This document shows, piece after piece, positions 32,623-44,496 of a stretch of DNA of 64,000 nt (position 1 is the first letter of the stretch; every line of letters starts with the position of its first letter). The notes below the pieces were generated by a model. It was not told where the DNA came from. It saw nothing but the letters and a program-made list of their open reading frames with translations, and did not search any database. The position numbers and the translations under genes were made by a program. The DNA is taken from contig CP126193.1 in assembly GCA_030272155.1 (NCBI GenBank), positions 2,604,001 to 2,668,000 of the forward strand. The letters are read 5' to 3'. This DNA is from Tetradesmus obliquus (lineage: Eukaryota > Chlorophyta > Chlorophyceae > Sphaeropleales > Scenedesmaceae).

Positions 32623-35307
32623 TCAGAGCTTGCTTACATGCTCAGCAGCCGCAACACCAGCGCCGTCCTGCGGCTGTTGCCCATCCTCCTGCTGCTCCTC
32701 CTGCTGCTGCTGCCAGGGCCGCTCCAGCCGCTGCTTCATCCAGGCCATGATGCCGTCAGCGGAGCCGATGCGCTCCTCGCCCATGAGCATCTCGTGGTAG
32801 CCGCCCTCCACCTTGACCAGCTGCAGCTCCTTGGAGGACACACCGCCCGTGAACTCCTCTATGGCCTACAGGAAATGCAGCAGGCAATGCAGTTCGTAAC
32901 CAACTTGATATCAGTTCGCACCACCAACCTGCTGAGAGCACACCTGTCGATGCAACACTTTCATGTCAGGGGTGGAGATGGTCGCCCGTTCTGTGGACAA
33001 GGCAGAGCGCAGCGGAGCAGGGAAACCATGCTACTGCAACATGCTGGCAGCCGCACTCACGTCCAGGCTGGTGACTGCGTCCTTGGTGCCGTGCACCGCA
33101 TACAGCGGCAGGCTGATCTTGCTGCGGTGCTTCGCCAGATGCTTCATGGCCTGCAGCACGCAGAGGGGGCATCATGCAAAAGGGTTAAGCGCTGCAACAC
33201 ACTCATGTGCAGCGTGCGGCAGACTCAAACCTTCTTGCACGAAAGCAAGCCGCAGCAGGAACACAGGTCTGCCAGCTGCACATGCACTGTAGCTTGCCGT
33301 AAAGACCACGTAGCAGCTGCCCCTGCCTGGCTGACTGCAATGCCTTCAACCTGCTATGCAATGCTGCTGTGCATCGTCCCATCACGTACCCGCAGCAGCT
33401 CGTTGCCTGTGGCCACGCGCAGGTCGCCATGGAAGATGAGCGGGTCCTCCTTGAAGGCAGCCACCTGACACCACAACACAGCAGGAAGGATGGAGCAGCA
33501 GCAATAAGAATGCAGGAGCACAACAACAAGGATGCGGCAGCACCAGCAGCGGCGGTAGCAGAGCCGTTGGTGGTGAACTCGCGACTGATCACTTTGCCAC
33601 CACACACAGATGCACATGCAACTCACTGGTAAAGCAAATACTTGCGTCAAAACAGCAGATGCGCATAGTAGATGAAGGGGTTAAGCAAAAACACAACGAA
33701 GCTTGTCGGCACCAGCTGTCGCCTCACCACTGCTGGGTCTGGGTGCAGGTTCTCTGGCTTTACTGCTGGCACCATCTTCTGCCGGGGGATGAGTGAAGAC
33801 AGCAGGTTGCCGACAGCAGCCTGAGCCCTGCAGGCGAAGGATGTCAGCCAGCAGCACAGCGATGCAATTCAGCACCATCCCTAGCTGATGTGCCATACAT
33901 ATGGAGCTGCCTGGCAGCCTCCTACATGCTTGCCCTGTGCCCTGATACCGCCGCAACTCAACGCCCACCCAACGCCCGCTTGCAGGATGCACCCCGCATT
34001 TGCAGGAAACCTGTCCACTGCTTGCCTCACCTCAGCACGTAGGTCCACACCACACCCATGGCTCCTGAGAACACCACCAGCCCTGCCCACCGCTCCTGGC
34101 AGCGCAGGCAGGCCAGGGCCACCACCAGCCCACCCATGGACTGGCCCCCTAGGAAAGTGCTGGCAGCTGGCAGCCTGCCACCCACGCGCTGCTCCACCAC
34201 ACCCACAAAGGTGTACAGGTCGTCCACCTGCAACATGACAGGACATTCGGCGTGTTAGTGTGTTGGAAATGCTCAGATTATCAGAGCAAGCGAGGTTACA
34301 GAGCAGCGCAATGGAATCACCACACTGTAGTCACAGCTCCGCATGCGCTGTCTCGAAGCATCATGTAAAGAGCGTGGCCGAATGATGCAACATGCGACGT
34401 GACTGTGATGCAAAGCGCTGCATGCAGCGTCAGCTTGCAGGAGCTGCTGCACTCAGCTGCGCAAGGTTTCCTGCAAGCGCTGCTGTGCTGCATATTCACA
34501 AAGTGCCCTACCAAGTAATTGTAGTCTGTGATGAGGCAGCGGTCATTGTCCTCCTTGGGCTCAGAGCGGCCATGGCCATACACATCATATGTATACACTG
34601 CAACCCCGGCATCTGCAAGGTGCTTGAACACTGCAGGCAGACAGACGCACCGCGTGCAGCCATGCAGCTTACTGCCAAGACATACCTTACAGTGCAGGCT
34701 GGGCGTGTATGCGACGCATGGCACTGCGTGCTGCATTTGTTTTTCTGCTGCGACAAGGACAGAATGGAAGCAGCACCAGCCACTCTCAGCAGTAGCATGC
34801 TGCGCACTACAGCTGCACATGTCAGTGAAAGCTGCGGAATAAGATTGGCTGAGACGCACACTGCAGCTTTATAAATGATTCAGCGCACCTGGTGTGTACC
34901 TCCCAGAGTGCTCACACACACCTACGCGGTTGGAGCCCAGACATGAGCAAAGAAGCACAGTACACCTGTCACCAGCAGCATGGTCGCTGCTGAAGGGCTT
35001 GCTGCAGAGATATGTTGCTGGGCTGAGCTGCGTCCTCACCATGATGCCAGATCAGTGTTGCCCATGGAGCTGAGTCTGGTAAGAACTCTGTTCCCACCAG
35101 GGACTGCTCCCTGCCATTCACAAACGTGAACTCGGTCTGTCGCATGCTGCTGCTGGTGCTTGCTACGGTGCAGCCTCGGAACCTGCCCCTGCCTGTACAA
35201 ATGCAGATGTTGCGGTTTGTGCGACTTTTTAGCGCTGCCAACAGCGGCTTGTCAAGCGCACGAGTAGAGGCAGTTGAACCGGAGCATGGTACCGACACAC
35301 ATTGCAT
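32623..35307 (-). CDS. Monoacylglycerol lipase-like alpha/beta hydrolase (caffeoylshikimate-esterase/MAGL group)
   Basis: Predicted 374 aa in eight exons: 35307-35040, 34921-34889, 34630-34512, 34227-34031, 33827-33728, 33464-33390, 33150-33061, 32865-32623, all in phase. The group cleaves monoacylglycerols or related esters. Seen: oxyanion-hole WHHG..EHSGRY, YGHGRS, nucleophile elbow GGQSMGG, acid YAVHGTKDAVTS, and catalytic His in EGGYHEMLMGEE. Exon 2 is a 33-nt microexon encoding VCEHSGRYTP. Without it the conserved HG..EHSGRY block would be missing, so I am confident it is used. The first ATG gives a ~50-residue basic, Ser-rich extension that could be an organelle transit peptide; the core could also start at MRQTEFTF. 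The C-terminus is a Gln/Glu-rich tail. Substrate not determinable from sequence. Confidence 0.9.
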
Positions 35308-36284
35308 GCTAAGCCAGCTGCTATTGGCTTATTGAGCAACAGACAAGCCACACAGCCTCCCAACGGCTTTTGCTCAAGCCTCGTTGTTACACCAGCCATC
35401 ACGGTGATGGCATCACCCACCGTGCTGATGTCACCTGGCTGTGATGACAAACATGCTGACACAGCACCACCGATAACCGCCTGAGATATTGTGCTCCTTC
35501 AATCCCACTCCTCTTACTCCTGGATCAGAAACAAAGCGACATTTCTGCTCCATGCAGAGTTTTGTTTTAGGGTGACTGTGCGTGCACAATCTCACCCCAG
35601 AATGCCTGGCAGCGTGGTGAGGGCATGCCAACAGAGGGCACCAACCAGACAGGCACTAGTACCATACACAAGAACACTGTACAGAACAAGCTGGCTGATT
35701 CGCATCCATCCAAACAAGCTGCACAAGCAATCAGGCATGCAATCCACCACCTCCTGCTGCTGCAGACAAGCAAAGCTCCAGGACGCATAGCCACGCACAT
35801 CCTGTTTTGCGTGGTGCACTTGACATGCAAATGCAAAGACAAAGCACCTAAGGCAATACCAACACACTAAGCTAAGGCTCCTGCTACTATGCGCTAGCGG
35901 CAGCTTGTACAGGAACACACTGGCTGCCTCCGTTGCTGTGCATGCTGGGCATGCCCGCATACAGCATGAGCATCAACGGCTCAACAACAACAACAACAAA
36001 CAACAACAAATTGCAATGAGTGCAATGAGTGACATGCACCTGCGATCACTCATTACTCACGCCTGGATACACAGGCCGGCAAGGAGTGCTCAGACAAGAT
36101 CAGTGCTGCTGCCTGAGCTACAGCTGCGTTGCGCTGCCAAGCACAGCAACCCTGCAGGGGCACAAATTCCTGCCAAAGTGCACCACCACTACAGCCTGCC
36201 GTTCAGGCTACAGATAACATTGCAGCAATACTCTACAGCCATCCAACAGATGGATGCATTGTTAAGAGCACCCACTGCAGCTGC
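35308..36284. other. Gap between lipase start and fold-3 hydrolase stop
   Basis: No gene supported on either strand. It includes an (AAC)n-like stretch near 35980-36010. Confidence 0.45.
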
Positions 36285-37517
36285 TCATGCTGGTCCAGCG
36301 CTGCTGCTTGTTCCGCTGCTGCTGCTGCTGCCGCTGGCCATGCGCAGCATGAATGGCAGCAGCACTGCAGCACCCTTCTCCAGCAGCTTGCCCAAATGCA
36401 GCACACAGTAGCAATGCGGCTGCGCCTCCTCCACATGATGCGTCACCGGCAGCTCGGGTGACACCTGTGTCACCCTCGCCACAAAGCGGTGGATGTCTGG
36501 CACCATGGCCTCGCAGCCGCCGGTGACAACCAGAAGTTCACGCCTGACCAGGCCCGAGAAGTTCGCTATGAACATGGGTGACACCAACGGGTCTGACAGG
36601 CCTGCAGCGTCATGCGGCTGCGGGAGGTATAATCGGATGACGTCATCGCCTTCTCCTTTGCTGATATAGTCATAATGGAAGAGTTGCTCCGTGCTGCTAG
36701 TGCTGCCCCCGCCGACAGCGGCGCTGCCAGTTGCGCTGCGCTGCGTCTGCTGCTGTTCGAGTTGCTCCTGGGCCTGCTCAGGCAGCCCCTGGCCAAAGAC
36801 ACTGCTGTTGGTGAAGTCGGTGGCAGGAGATATCATGATGGCTGCTAGTGGGGGATGGAATGCGGGCCGCGCTTGCCCCTGCTGCTGCTGGCTGGTGTCT
36901 GCTGCTGCTGCTGCTGCTGCTGGCTGTGCTGCAGGGCCCTGCACAGTGCCGGCTGCCCTGTCCCGCATGTAGGTGAGACCGGTGATGGTCAGGTTGCCAC
37001 CTGCTGAATCCCCGGCTGCAAACAGGTGATATCACATAGCAGGCAAGCGCAGGCATCAGCACAGGCGCACTCGGGGGGTGTTTGTTGCACAGGATATGGC
37101 GGACAAGCACACAGGTTTCACGGACACCAACTCGCAGCAACGCTGCCGTGCCACACACAAGAGTTCTTCTGCCTTGGCAGGTCGCGAGCCTATAAGGAGC
37201 GCAACTCAGGGTGTAATCGACCCCCGCACCAACTGTCCCTCGTCACAATGCACCCAACACACATTCTCAAAGTGCACCCAACACACCTACCACAAACTGT
37301 CAGATTGCACCTGCTAAAAACTCAAGCGCAGCTACTGTTGCAGCTGCGTATGCACAGGCATGCGCTGTGCGCTGTGTCGTCTCTCTGCACCATGCAGGAC
37401 TCACCCAGGATGATGTGCTCGCTGCTGCCCAGCTGTGCCACCAGCCAGTCATACGCCTCGGCCACGCCATGCATCCCAGCAGGGAAGGGGTGCTCAGGAG
37501 CCAGCGGGTACCCCACT

Positions 37518-37549
<32 letters not shown>

Positions 37550-38938
37550 CACGTGTGCATACAGCCAGCTGTGCAGACGACCCAGTGCTGCACAGCAGGG
37601 TGAATTGCAGCCACTACAGCAACCATATGCAAGCAAAACCACAGATGCCAGAACCAGTCCCAGCCCTGCTGCTGCACGCAACGAATCTGCATAGGCCCGG
37701 CGCTGCGCCTCTTGCTGCTGCTGCCACTGCTGCCGGTGATGTACCTGCAAAGACGCGCACGTGTATCCCCTGCTCAGCCATCTGCTGCATCCACAGCCTG
37801 TAGGCAGGCTTGTACATCAGCGGGTGCCCGGCCATGAACGCTCCGCCTGCACAGCAAAAACAAGGCAGCAGCATTAACAGCATGCTGATTGCTCCCGTAC
37901 AGATGCTCCCAACTGAGCCCACAACGGAAGAACGCATGTGTAGACCGAGCAGGCAGTGCGCCGCAGCACTGCAACCACCTGCTACCTGCTTTTCATAACA
38001 ATGCTGTTGTGGTGGTGTGCAGTTTGAGGTCATACTACTGTGCATGCTGCTGCTGTTGCCACTGCTGCTGCTGCTGCTGCTGCTGCTTATTGGTTTCATA
38101 AGTGGCGCTATTCCTGCACTTTGTGCACCTTTCAGCACAGGCTGACTATGCTATCATGGTCCGCTCTTGCACTGCTGCTGCTGCCGAGGCCGCTGCTGCT
38201 GCGCCTACCCACCGTGCAGGTACATGAGCACCAGCGAGGCCTTGGGGCTCTTGGGCTGCAGCTCCGGCTTGAGGGTGACCCACCAGCTGCTGCGGAAGCC
38301 TGGCGTGGCAAAAGTGCTGCCAGGCACGCGGCTGAACTCCAGGTCAGGCACTGGCAGGGACACCATCCCCAGCTGCGCAAGAGCAGTCGAGATTTAATTG
38401 CAATGAAGTAATTAATTTGTTGATCACAGCGGTGAAACAGTTAATAATGATGCATGCTGTGGTGTCGAGGCAGGAGTGCTGCTGTGGATGGGGGCTGCCA
38501 GGTCTGCATGGAAGGGTGCGCCTGTAAGTTTGCTGTGAGCAGCTGCAGCCACTGTTTCAGCACGCTGCTGCCGTGCTTGCTCAATCCGTCTACTGAAAGC
38601 TAACACCTTGTAGTAGCCACAGCAGTGCTGGCTTGCCATGAGCATTCACCAACAGCAACCTTGAAGCGCACTCCCAGCTGCTCACTGATCTGGCCAGTGC
38701 TGGCGAGCAGCAGCAACAGCAAACTTGCCTTGATGAAGTTGCGCCAATGGTTGTACCTTCCAACTGTGAATAGCGTCTTCATCATTGACACAGACCACTC
38801 CTGCCCAGCTGGCCATTGCAGTGGGTGCTGCTGTCTAGTGATTGCTCTGTACAGCTGCGTGCCTGCATGGACTGCACACCCTGCCAGGAGCGCAGAGTAG
38901 AGGCGCACACGATGCTCGATGGCGCCTAACACTTCCAT
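36285..38938 (-). CDS. Alpha/beta hydrolase fold-3 esterase (arylacetamide deacetylase / steryl acetyl hydrolase type)
   Basis: Predicted 461 aa in five exons: 38938-38660, 38372-38213, 37846-37745, 37517-37404, 37015-36285, in phase. The exon 1 donor (AAG/GTTGCT) is weak and is the least sure boundary. Hallmarks: oxyanion HGGAFMAGHP assembled across the exon 2/3 junction, YPLAPEHPFPAG, nucleophile GDSAGGN assembled across the exon 4/5 junction, ISPATDFTN, and catalytic Asp and His candidates in MVPDIHRF and VTHHVEE. An N-terminal hydrophobic stretch (ASLLLLLLASTG) may anchor it to a membrane, as in arylacetamide deacetylases. A Gln/Ala/Ser-rich insert of roughly 100 residues splits the catalytic domain after GGNLTITGL, unlike compact relatives. 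Start ATG 38938 chosen as the first ATG; the open frame extends further up without one. Natural substrate unknown. Confidence 0.87.
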
Positions 38939-39602
38939 GGCAACCCGCTTACTGCTCTGAACTGCTGTGTCCCTGTTGCTGGCTCGATGCACTCTGCTGC
39001 TCCTGACAGGCAGCAGTCTGGCGTGGCGCGGGCAAGCCGGGAGTTGCTGATTCGCCCTCAAAGCCACCTTTAATGGTCAATTGACGTGAAGCTGCTGTTC
39101 GCCGCAAGGGATCTTCCAGAGGGATGGGGACGTGCCTGTAACCGCTACGGCAATGATCCTGTGGCAGCTGTCGTGACACGCATACAATTAATATGAGCGA
39201 CGCATAGACACTACGATGAGCGACGCATAGACACTACGATGACATTAGCACAATGAAGCCTGCTGCATCTTCGTCCAGCTCTTATTACATGGTTGTTACA
39301 GCCCAAAGGACGACCACGTGGGCCACGAACTGCTGTCCACGTTGGCATGGCAAGGAAACGCTTGCATTGGCCTTGAACGCCCACAGTTATGCTCAACCGC
39401 CGTATGGCCTGCCAGCATGATGTGACTGCAGCTGTAATCAGCAAAGATCATAAGGCTGCCTCCACTCCAAACACACGCCCAACTCGCTCTCAACCTGCAG
39501 GCTGGGAGTGACCAGTGGTTATGCACGCACCCTTGCGCTACCTGCATGCGCACACAACACAACGCCCCGCCAAGCACGACCCGCAACCACCAGGCTCCTT
39601 TA
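38939..39602. other. Gap between fold-3 hydrolase start and Gln-rich protein stop
   Basis: No gene supported. It holds a 23-bp direct repeat at 39192-39237 (two perfect copies containing GCGACGCATAGACACTACG), in the presumed hydrolase promoter. Confidence 0.45.
39192..39237. repeat. 23-bp tandem direct repeat, two copies
   Basis: Two perfect adjacent copies, about 260 bp upstream of the fold-3 hydrolase start codon. Confidence 0.9.
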
Positions 39603-39879
39603 TTACTGCTGAGGCTGCCCCGGCGCCGCTGCCATCCCTGCATCATGCTGCGTCGCCGTCGCCGCCGCCTGCGCAGCCAGGGCCATCTGTGCCATCTGCG
39701 CAGCATCGGGTGCCACAGGCACCAGGCTGGCCTGCCAGGCTGTCAGCGCCTGCTGGTACTGCCGGCACTTCTGCTGCTCCTTGGCCAGCTTGCGCTCGCG
39801 CCGCCCCAGGCGCTCCTGCGTGCGCCGCAGCTGGTCAAAGCTGCGCTTCAGCAGCTCGCGCTGCAGCAGGAAGTGACAC

Positions 39880-39917
<38 letters not shown>

Positions 39918-40712
39918 CAGACAGGTGAGAGAGTGTTAAAGGGCTTGTAAAAGAAACACTCTATATATAAGAGATATATGGGTGATGGGGAAGGGGATTG
40001 AGCCTGGCTTGGATGAGAGTATGAAGATTTTGCATCATCGGTTGGCATTGACCCCCGTACCAGCAGCTTGCCGGTGCCCTGCCAAGCACCCTGGAACACG
40101 GACAGCCCATGCCCTCACAAACCATGCAGCATGATGCTTCATGTAAGGCCCGCATCTGCCCTCACCTTGCCGCTCAGCTCCTCCTGCACTGCGCGCACAT
40201 GGGCCAGCAGCGCCTCGCTGCTCAGGGCCCCCAGCTGCTCATCACCCAGCAGCGCCACCTCATCAGCCTCTGCAGGCCGCACAGCCTCACCCTGCAGCAG
40301 CAGCAGCAGCAGCAGCAGCAGACGCAGGAGGAGGCAGGTTTCAGTCACGGGCTTGAGGGTAGCTGCAAATGGGGCCAGGGAGTTGGAGAATGAGCATGGG
40401 GAGCCGTGCCTCAATGTAGTTCACACCGAAGGACTGCCACATCAAGCCAGGGTGCTCACAACACAGAGTGCCGTTGACTTGTGGGCTACATGGCTAGGGA
40501 CAGGAGTCTGTAACAACGACACCAGCAGGCTGTACATGCACAAGCCGAACAAGGCAAGCTGTTTCGGCGAACCTATCTTGAGAAGCATCAGCAGCAGCAT
40601 GGTGAGCGGCCCCAGATGTTGCGCACCTCAGCCAGCTCATGGTCATGATCCTGCTGCTGCTCATCGCCTGGTGCATTCCGCTGCTGTGCCTCAGCAGCCA
40701 TCAGCGCCGCCA

Positions 40713-40756
<44 letters not shown>

Positions 40757-43545
40757 GCCGCTGTGCTCTGTAAGCCCAGTGCTGCCTTGACAACCTCACT
40801 CCCTGTTGCATGCGCAATCTCTTTTGAGGCAGGGCCAGCTGCAATGACACCCTCTGCTGATGGTGCAGCACCAGGGGTCGCTGTGGTGGCTACAACAGCC
40901 ACAGCATCATGCATGTCAGCATCCTGCACGTCTGCTGCTGCAGCATGTACCTGTGCAATGGATATTCCCGTGGCTGCTACACTAGGCGCCTTCTGCGCAT
41001 CTGAAGAGGTGGGATGCAGCACAGCCTGCTGCGCTGCAGCTGCAGCCGCATCAGATGCTGCAGCAGCATCGGTGCTACGGCTCAAAGCAGCAGCGGCAGC
41101 AACAGCATCTGCGGTTGGTGCGTCGGTGGCTGCACACTGCTGCAGTGCTTGCTGCGCTGTGTTGCTCAGGTTGACAGCATCTGCAGCAGCGTCCTGCTGC
41201 ATGCTAGTTGGTGCATTGGCAGCTGCCTGCTGCTGTGCGCTGCCATCCTGTTCAGCTTTTACTGGAGCAACTGGCACAGGCGCTGCTGCAGCTGCAGCAG
41301 GGTCCTGCTGTGGTGCAGTAGCTCCCAGTGCTGCCTGCACTGCAGCCTGCTGCTGCTGCTGCGGCTGCTGTGTGCCGCTGGCCACTTCTGCAGGGCCTGC
41401 ATCTGCAGGCGCGTTTGCTGCTGCTGCAGCACCGCCGTCTGCTGCTTCTGAGTCATCCTCGTCATCGTCGTCATCCTGGCCAGGGAACACGCCAAACTGC
41501 TGGCCTGTCAGCTGCTGAGATGCAGCAGCTGCAGCTGCCACCATCTGCTGCTGCAGCAGCGCAGCTTGCACCTGCTGTGCCTGCATCATCATGGCGCGAG
41601 CATACTCCTGTGCAGGGAAAGGGCAGAGCAGCAGAGCATGAGTCAGCTTTGACATGGCTTCAAGTGGAACGAGTAACAGCCCGCAAGCGCGAACAGAAAT
41701 TGCAACCAACTTCGAAGCCAGACAGCTACTTGCTGCTCCAGCACAGTCAAGCAGAGCTGCACAGCACACAGCTCAGGGTGTGCGAAACCGCAACTAGTTG
41801 CCACTGGAACAAGCGCACACCCACAACCACCGTCGCTCCAGTAATCTGAGGTAATCCTTGCCACGTACGCATGTGATGCTGATGCACCCAGCTGACAGTT
41901 GACACTCTGCAACATTCGCAATCAAGCAACAGCAGCCACACAAGCTGCTTGCAGGAAACACGCACCTCTTCCGACGCGCCTTCCATACCAGCCATGCCAG
42001 CCCAGAACTGCCCCGGCATCAGCATGCCTGCCTGCTGCAGCTGCAGCGCCTCCATCGGGTCAATGCCAGCAGCAGCAAAGCCAGCGGCAGCAGCCATCGC
42101 AGCCATGCGGCCCGCATCCCCACTACCAGCTGCCTCTAGGCCCTGCATCTGCACGCCGGCTGCCATGCCGGCATGGCCGCGCTTGCGGGGGCCGTTGCTG
42201 GCGCTGTTGTTGCCGTTGGCCGCGCTGCGCTTGTTGGCGCGGCGGCCGCTGCTGGCGGTGTTATTGTCGTTGCCGTCTTCGGTGTCTCCGTCGCCGCCGT
42301 CTTCGCCGTCGTTGCCGCTGCCGCTGCCGCCTTTGCCGCCCTGCAGTGTGGGTGTGTGTGGCGTTGTGAACTCAGCTGCATACACTGCAAATCCTGGCTC
42401 ACACTGTGCAGGCACCTCACTTGTGTGTATGCACACGATGTGTGCAACATGGTGCAAGGATAGCTGCACGTCCTGAGTAGTCATCATTCGAAGCAAGCCT
42501 CTTTGCAGACTGCTTTGACAGTTATCGGTCAACCTGTTCAATAAGCAACAGAGCCAACAGCACGATTGAGATGCGCAGCGCTGCTTTACCTTCTTCTTGG
42601 CGCGGTAGTTGCGGAAGTAGTCGCGCACTAGTGGCAGGCTGCGTAGGCACTTGGCATGCACACGCGTCTCCTGCAAGGACGGCTTGCCCTCTGGCCACAC
42701 GCCGTCAGCGGACACCACATACCTGCAGGACAGGCACACACAGCAACATGGATACGGAAAAGCGCAGCAAGCGGCAGGTGATGCCGGTTGCTACAATTGT
42801 ACCTGCTAGATTGGCCGTGCTGTCAACTGCCTTGCGACCCGCCGCGCTATGCAGGCAGTGTGCGGCAATGGGAAACACTGCAGCAGCAGCTGTGTGCATG
42901 GCACAGCACGGTGCACTCAAGTGACCAGCGCAGCAGCTCGCAGGATGCTGCCGCTGCCATGGCTCACCAGTCCCCAATCTCCTGTGATGTCGGGCGCCTG
43001 CCCGTGCGCTCCAACTCGGACCGCCACCAATCTGCAAGCAGGCAGTGCCCCCAGTGAAGAGTGTGGCAGTTATGCAGTGAGGTGGCTTTCACGACAACAC
43101 ACATGTGCAGCAGTGCTGAAAACACGCCGACCACCGCATGCCCAGCACCACATACAAAGCACCGTACAAGGCTGCCTGCCACTGCTCGGCATGTCTCAGC
43201 AGCTGGCTGCCTGCCGGACCCGCAATCAAACTTGCACGGTAGCAGCGCTGCAACCAATCCCAGCTGCCCTGCATGCGCACCATTGAACGGCTGCCAGAAA
43301 CGCAGCGGCCGCCTGTCTGGTGCGTGCTTGCGGCCTAGCAGCGCACTGCCGCCCATGCCTCTGCCGTTGTGGCCGCCATGCTCATCCTCTTCGTGTGTGT
43401 CATAGCTCACGCGGCCTGCTGCTGCATGGTGCTGCGCGTGCGGGTATTCGCCACCTAGGTGCAGGCCAAGGGGAAACTGCATGGCCATGGACTGCTGCTG
43501 CGGCTGTGCATGCATCAGCATCGCTGCAGCCTCCTGAGGGTCCAT
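39603..43545 (-). CDS. Poly-Gln/poly-Ala nuclear-looking protein with conserved 'VHAKCLRSLPLVRDYFRNYR' type block (possible transcription regulator)
   Basis: Predicted 733 aa in seven exons: 43545-43281, 43031-42968, 42722-42590, 42340-41966, 41607-40627, 40291-40166, 39860-39603, in phase. I do not recognise the family with certainty. Exons 2-3 form one compact, non-repetitive domain: WWRSELERTGRRPTSQEIGD, then GVWPEGKPSLQET, then HAKCLRSLPLVRDYFRNYRA, ending in AKKK. Its helix content and basic end suggest a small DNA- or chromatin-binding domain. Next come an acidic and Asn-rich linker, a bipartite-NLS-like stretch (GRRANKRS, PRKRGHAG), Met/Gln/Ala-rich sequence, an Asp/Glu run (DDDDDEDD), very long Ala/Gln tracts including 14 Gln, and a C-terminal coiled coil (RRTQERLGRRERKLAKEQQ). 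The architecture resembles a transcriptional co-regulator, but that is inference. Confidence 0.75.
40717..40755 (-). repeat. (CTG)13 run encoding poly-Gln
   Basis: Thirteen CTG units on the plus strand are read as CAG on the minus strand, and encode a Gln tract in the Gln/Ala-rich protein. Confidence 0.93.
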
Positions 43546-44496
43546 CGTGGCAGCAGTCTGCTGCTGCTGCTGCTGTTGCTATGGTTTGGTTACGCTGGTG
43601 ATGGCAGGGATACGAGCTGGAAGACCAGCTGAGCTAGCAACTGACGCGCGAGCGCCCTGGCCCGCAGCTACATGCAGCGCTGCAGCTCCATTGCTATGCC
43701 AGTCGAAGGCTCCTGCAGCAATACAGCACGTGTAGAGGAAGGACGTGGGTTGGGCAGCTAGAGCCATGCACGCGATGCGTAGCAGGAGCAAGATGCTGCA
43801 GCGCAACAACAGCAATGAGGTGTTGCTGCTGCTGCTGCCACTGTCCGCAAGGCGTGACAGCCTTTGACAGCACTCTGCACGTTAATACGGAGCAATTCCA
43901 TTGACTTGTCACAGACTTGCACCCAGGGGGTGCTGCAGGGCCGCATGCCCCGAAAGTTAACCCAGCTGATGCCCACCCACTCGGCTGGCAAGTAGTCAAC
44001 CGCAGCCATCACGCAGTGCATCAAGCTATAAGCACCAGTCAAGGATCACCTGCTGCCTGGTGCGCCTGGAGCACCGGCTGCCCGCTCTTTGAATACTGCT
44101 ACAGCCTGCCTCCCTTGACCAGCGCCCGTGCAGCAGTATGACCTGGTGCTCGCAGAATAGATTCGATGGGTGATGTTCGGTAGAAAGTGCTGCCTACGAG
44201 GCCCTGCGAGCCTATCGTGGGTTGCGTTTTCGAGACGATGTCCTCAACTGCCTTTCAGTTGATTGAAATCAAAGCGAGAAATTTGTTGTAACATGTTGTC
44301 TAGGCTGTTCCAACTGCGATCATGGCCTAGCAGCGACCCATGGGTGTTATGGAGGGTTGGGTCAGAGGCGAGCGAGAATGCCCAGGGGACTGCAACAGCA
44401 TATGGGCATCATCGTTGCTGCCTGCGAATTGCAAATCGCAACACCATTCACTTGTAATTCATGTCTGATTACAGCGGCTAAAAATAATTTGCAACC
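43546..44496. other. Divergent intergenic region at the strand switch
   Basis: About 950 bp between two genes transcribed away from each other (start codons at 43545 minus and 44497 plus), so it must hold both promoters. A minus-strand frame at 43758-44042 has no recognisable content. Confidence 0.55.

Noticed and set aside
40763-41518. 251-codon plus-strand open frame rich in Ala and Cys
   Set aside because: It is the complement of the Ala/Gln-rich exon 5 of the minus-strand regulator-like gene.
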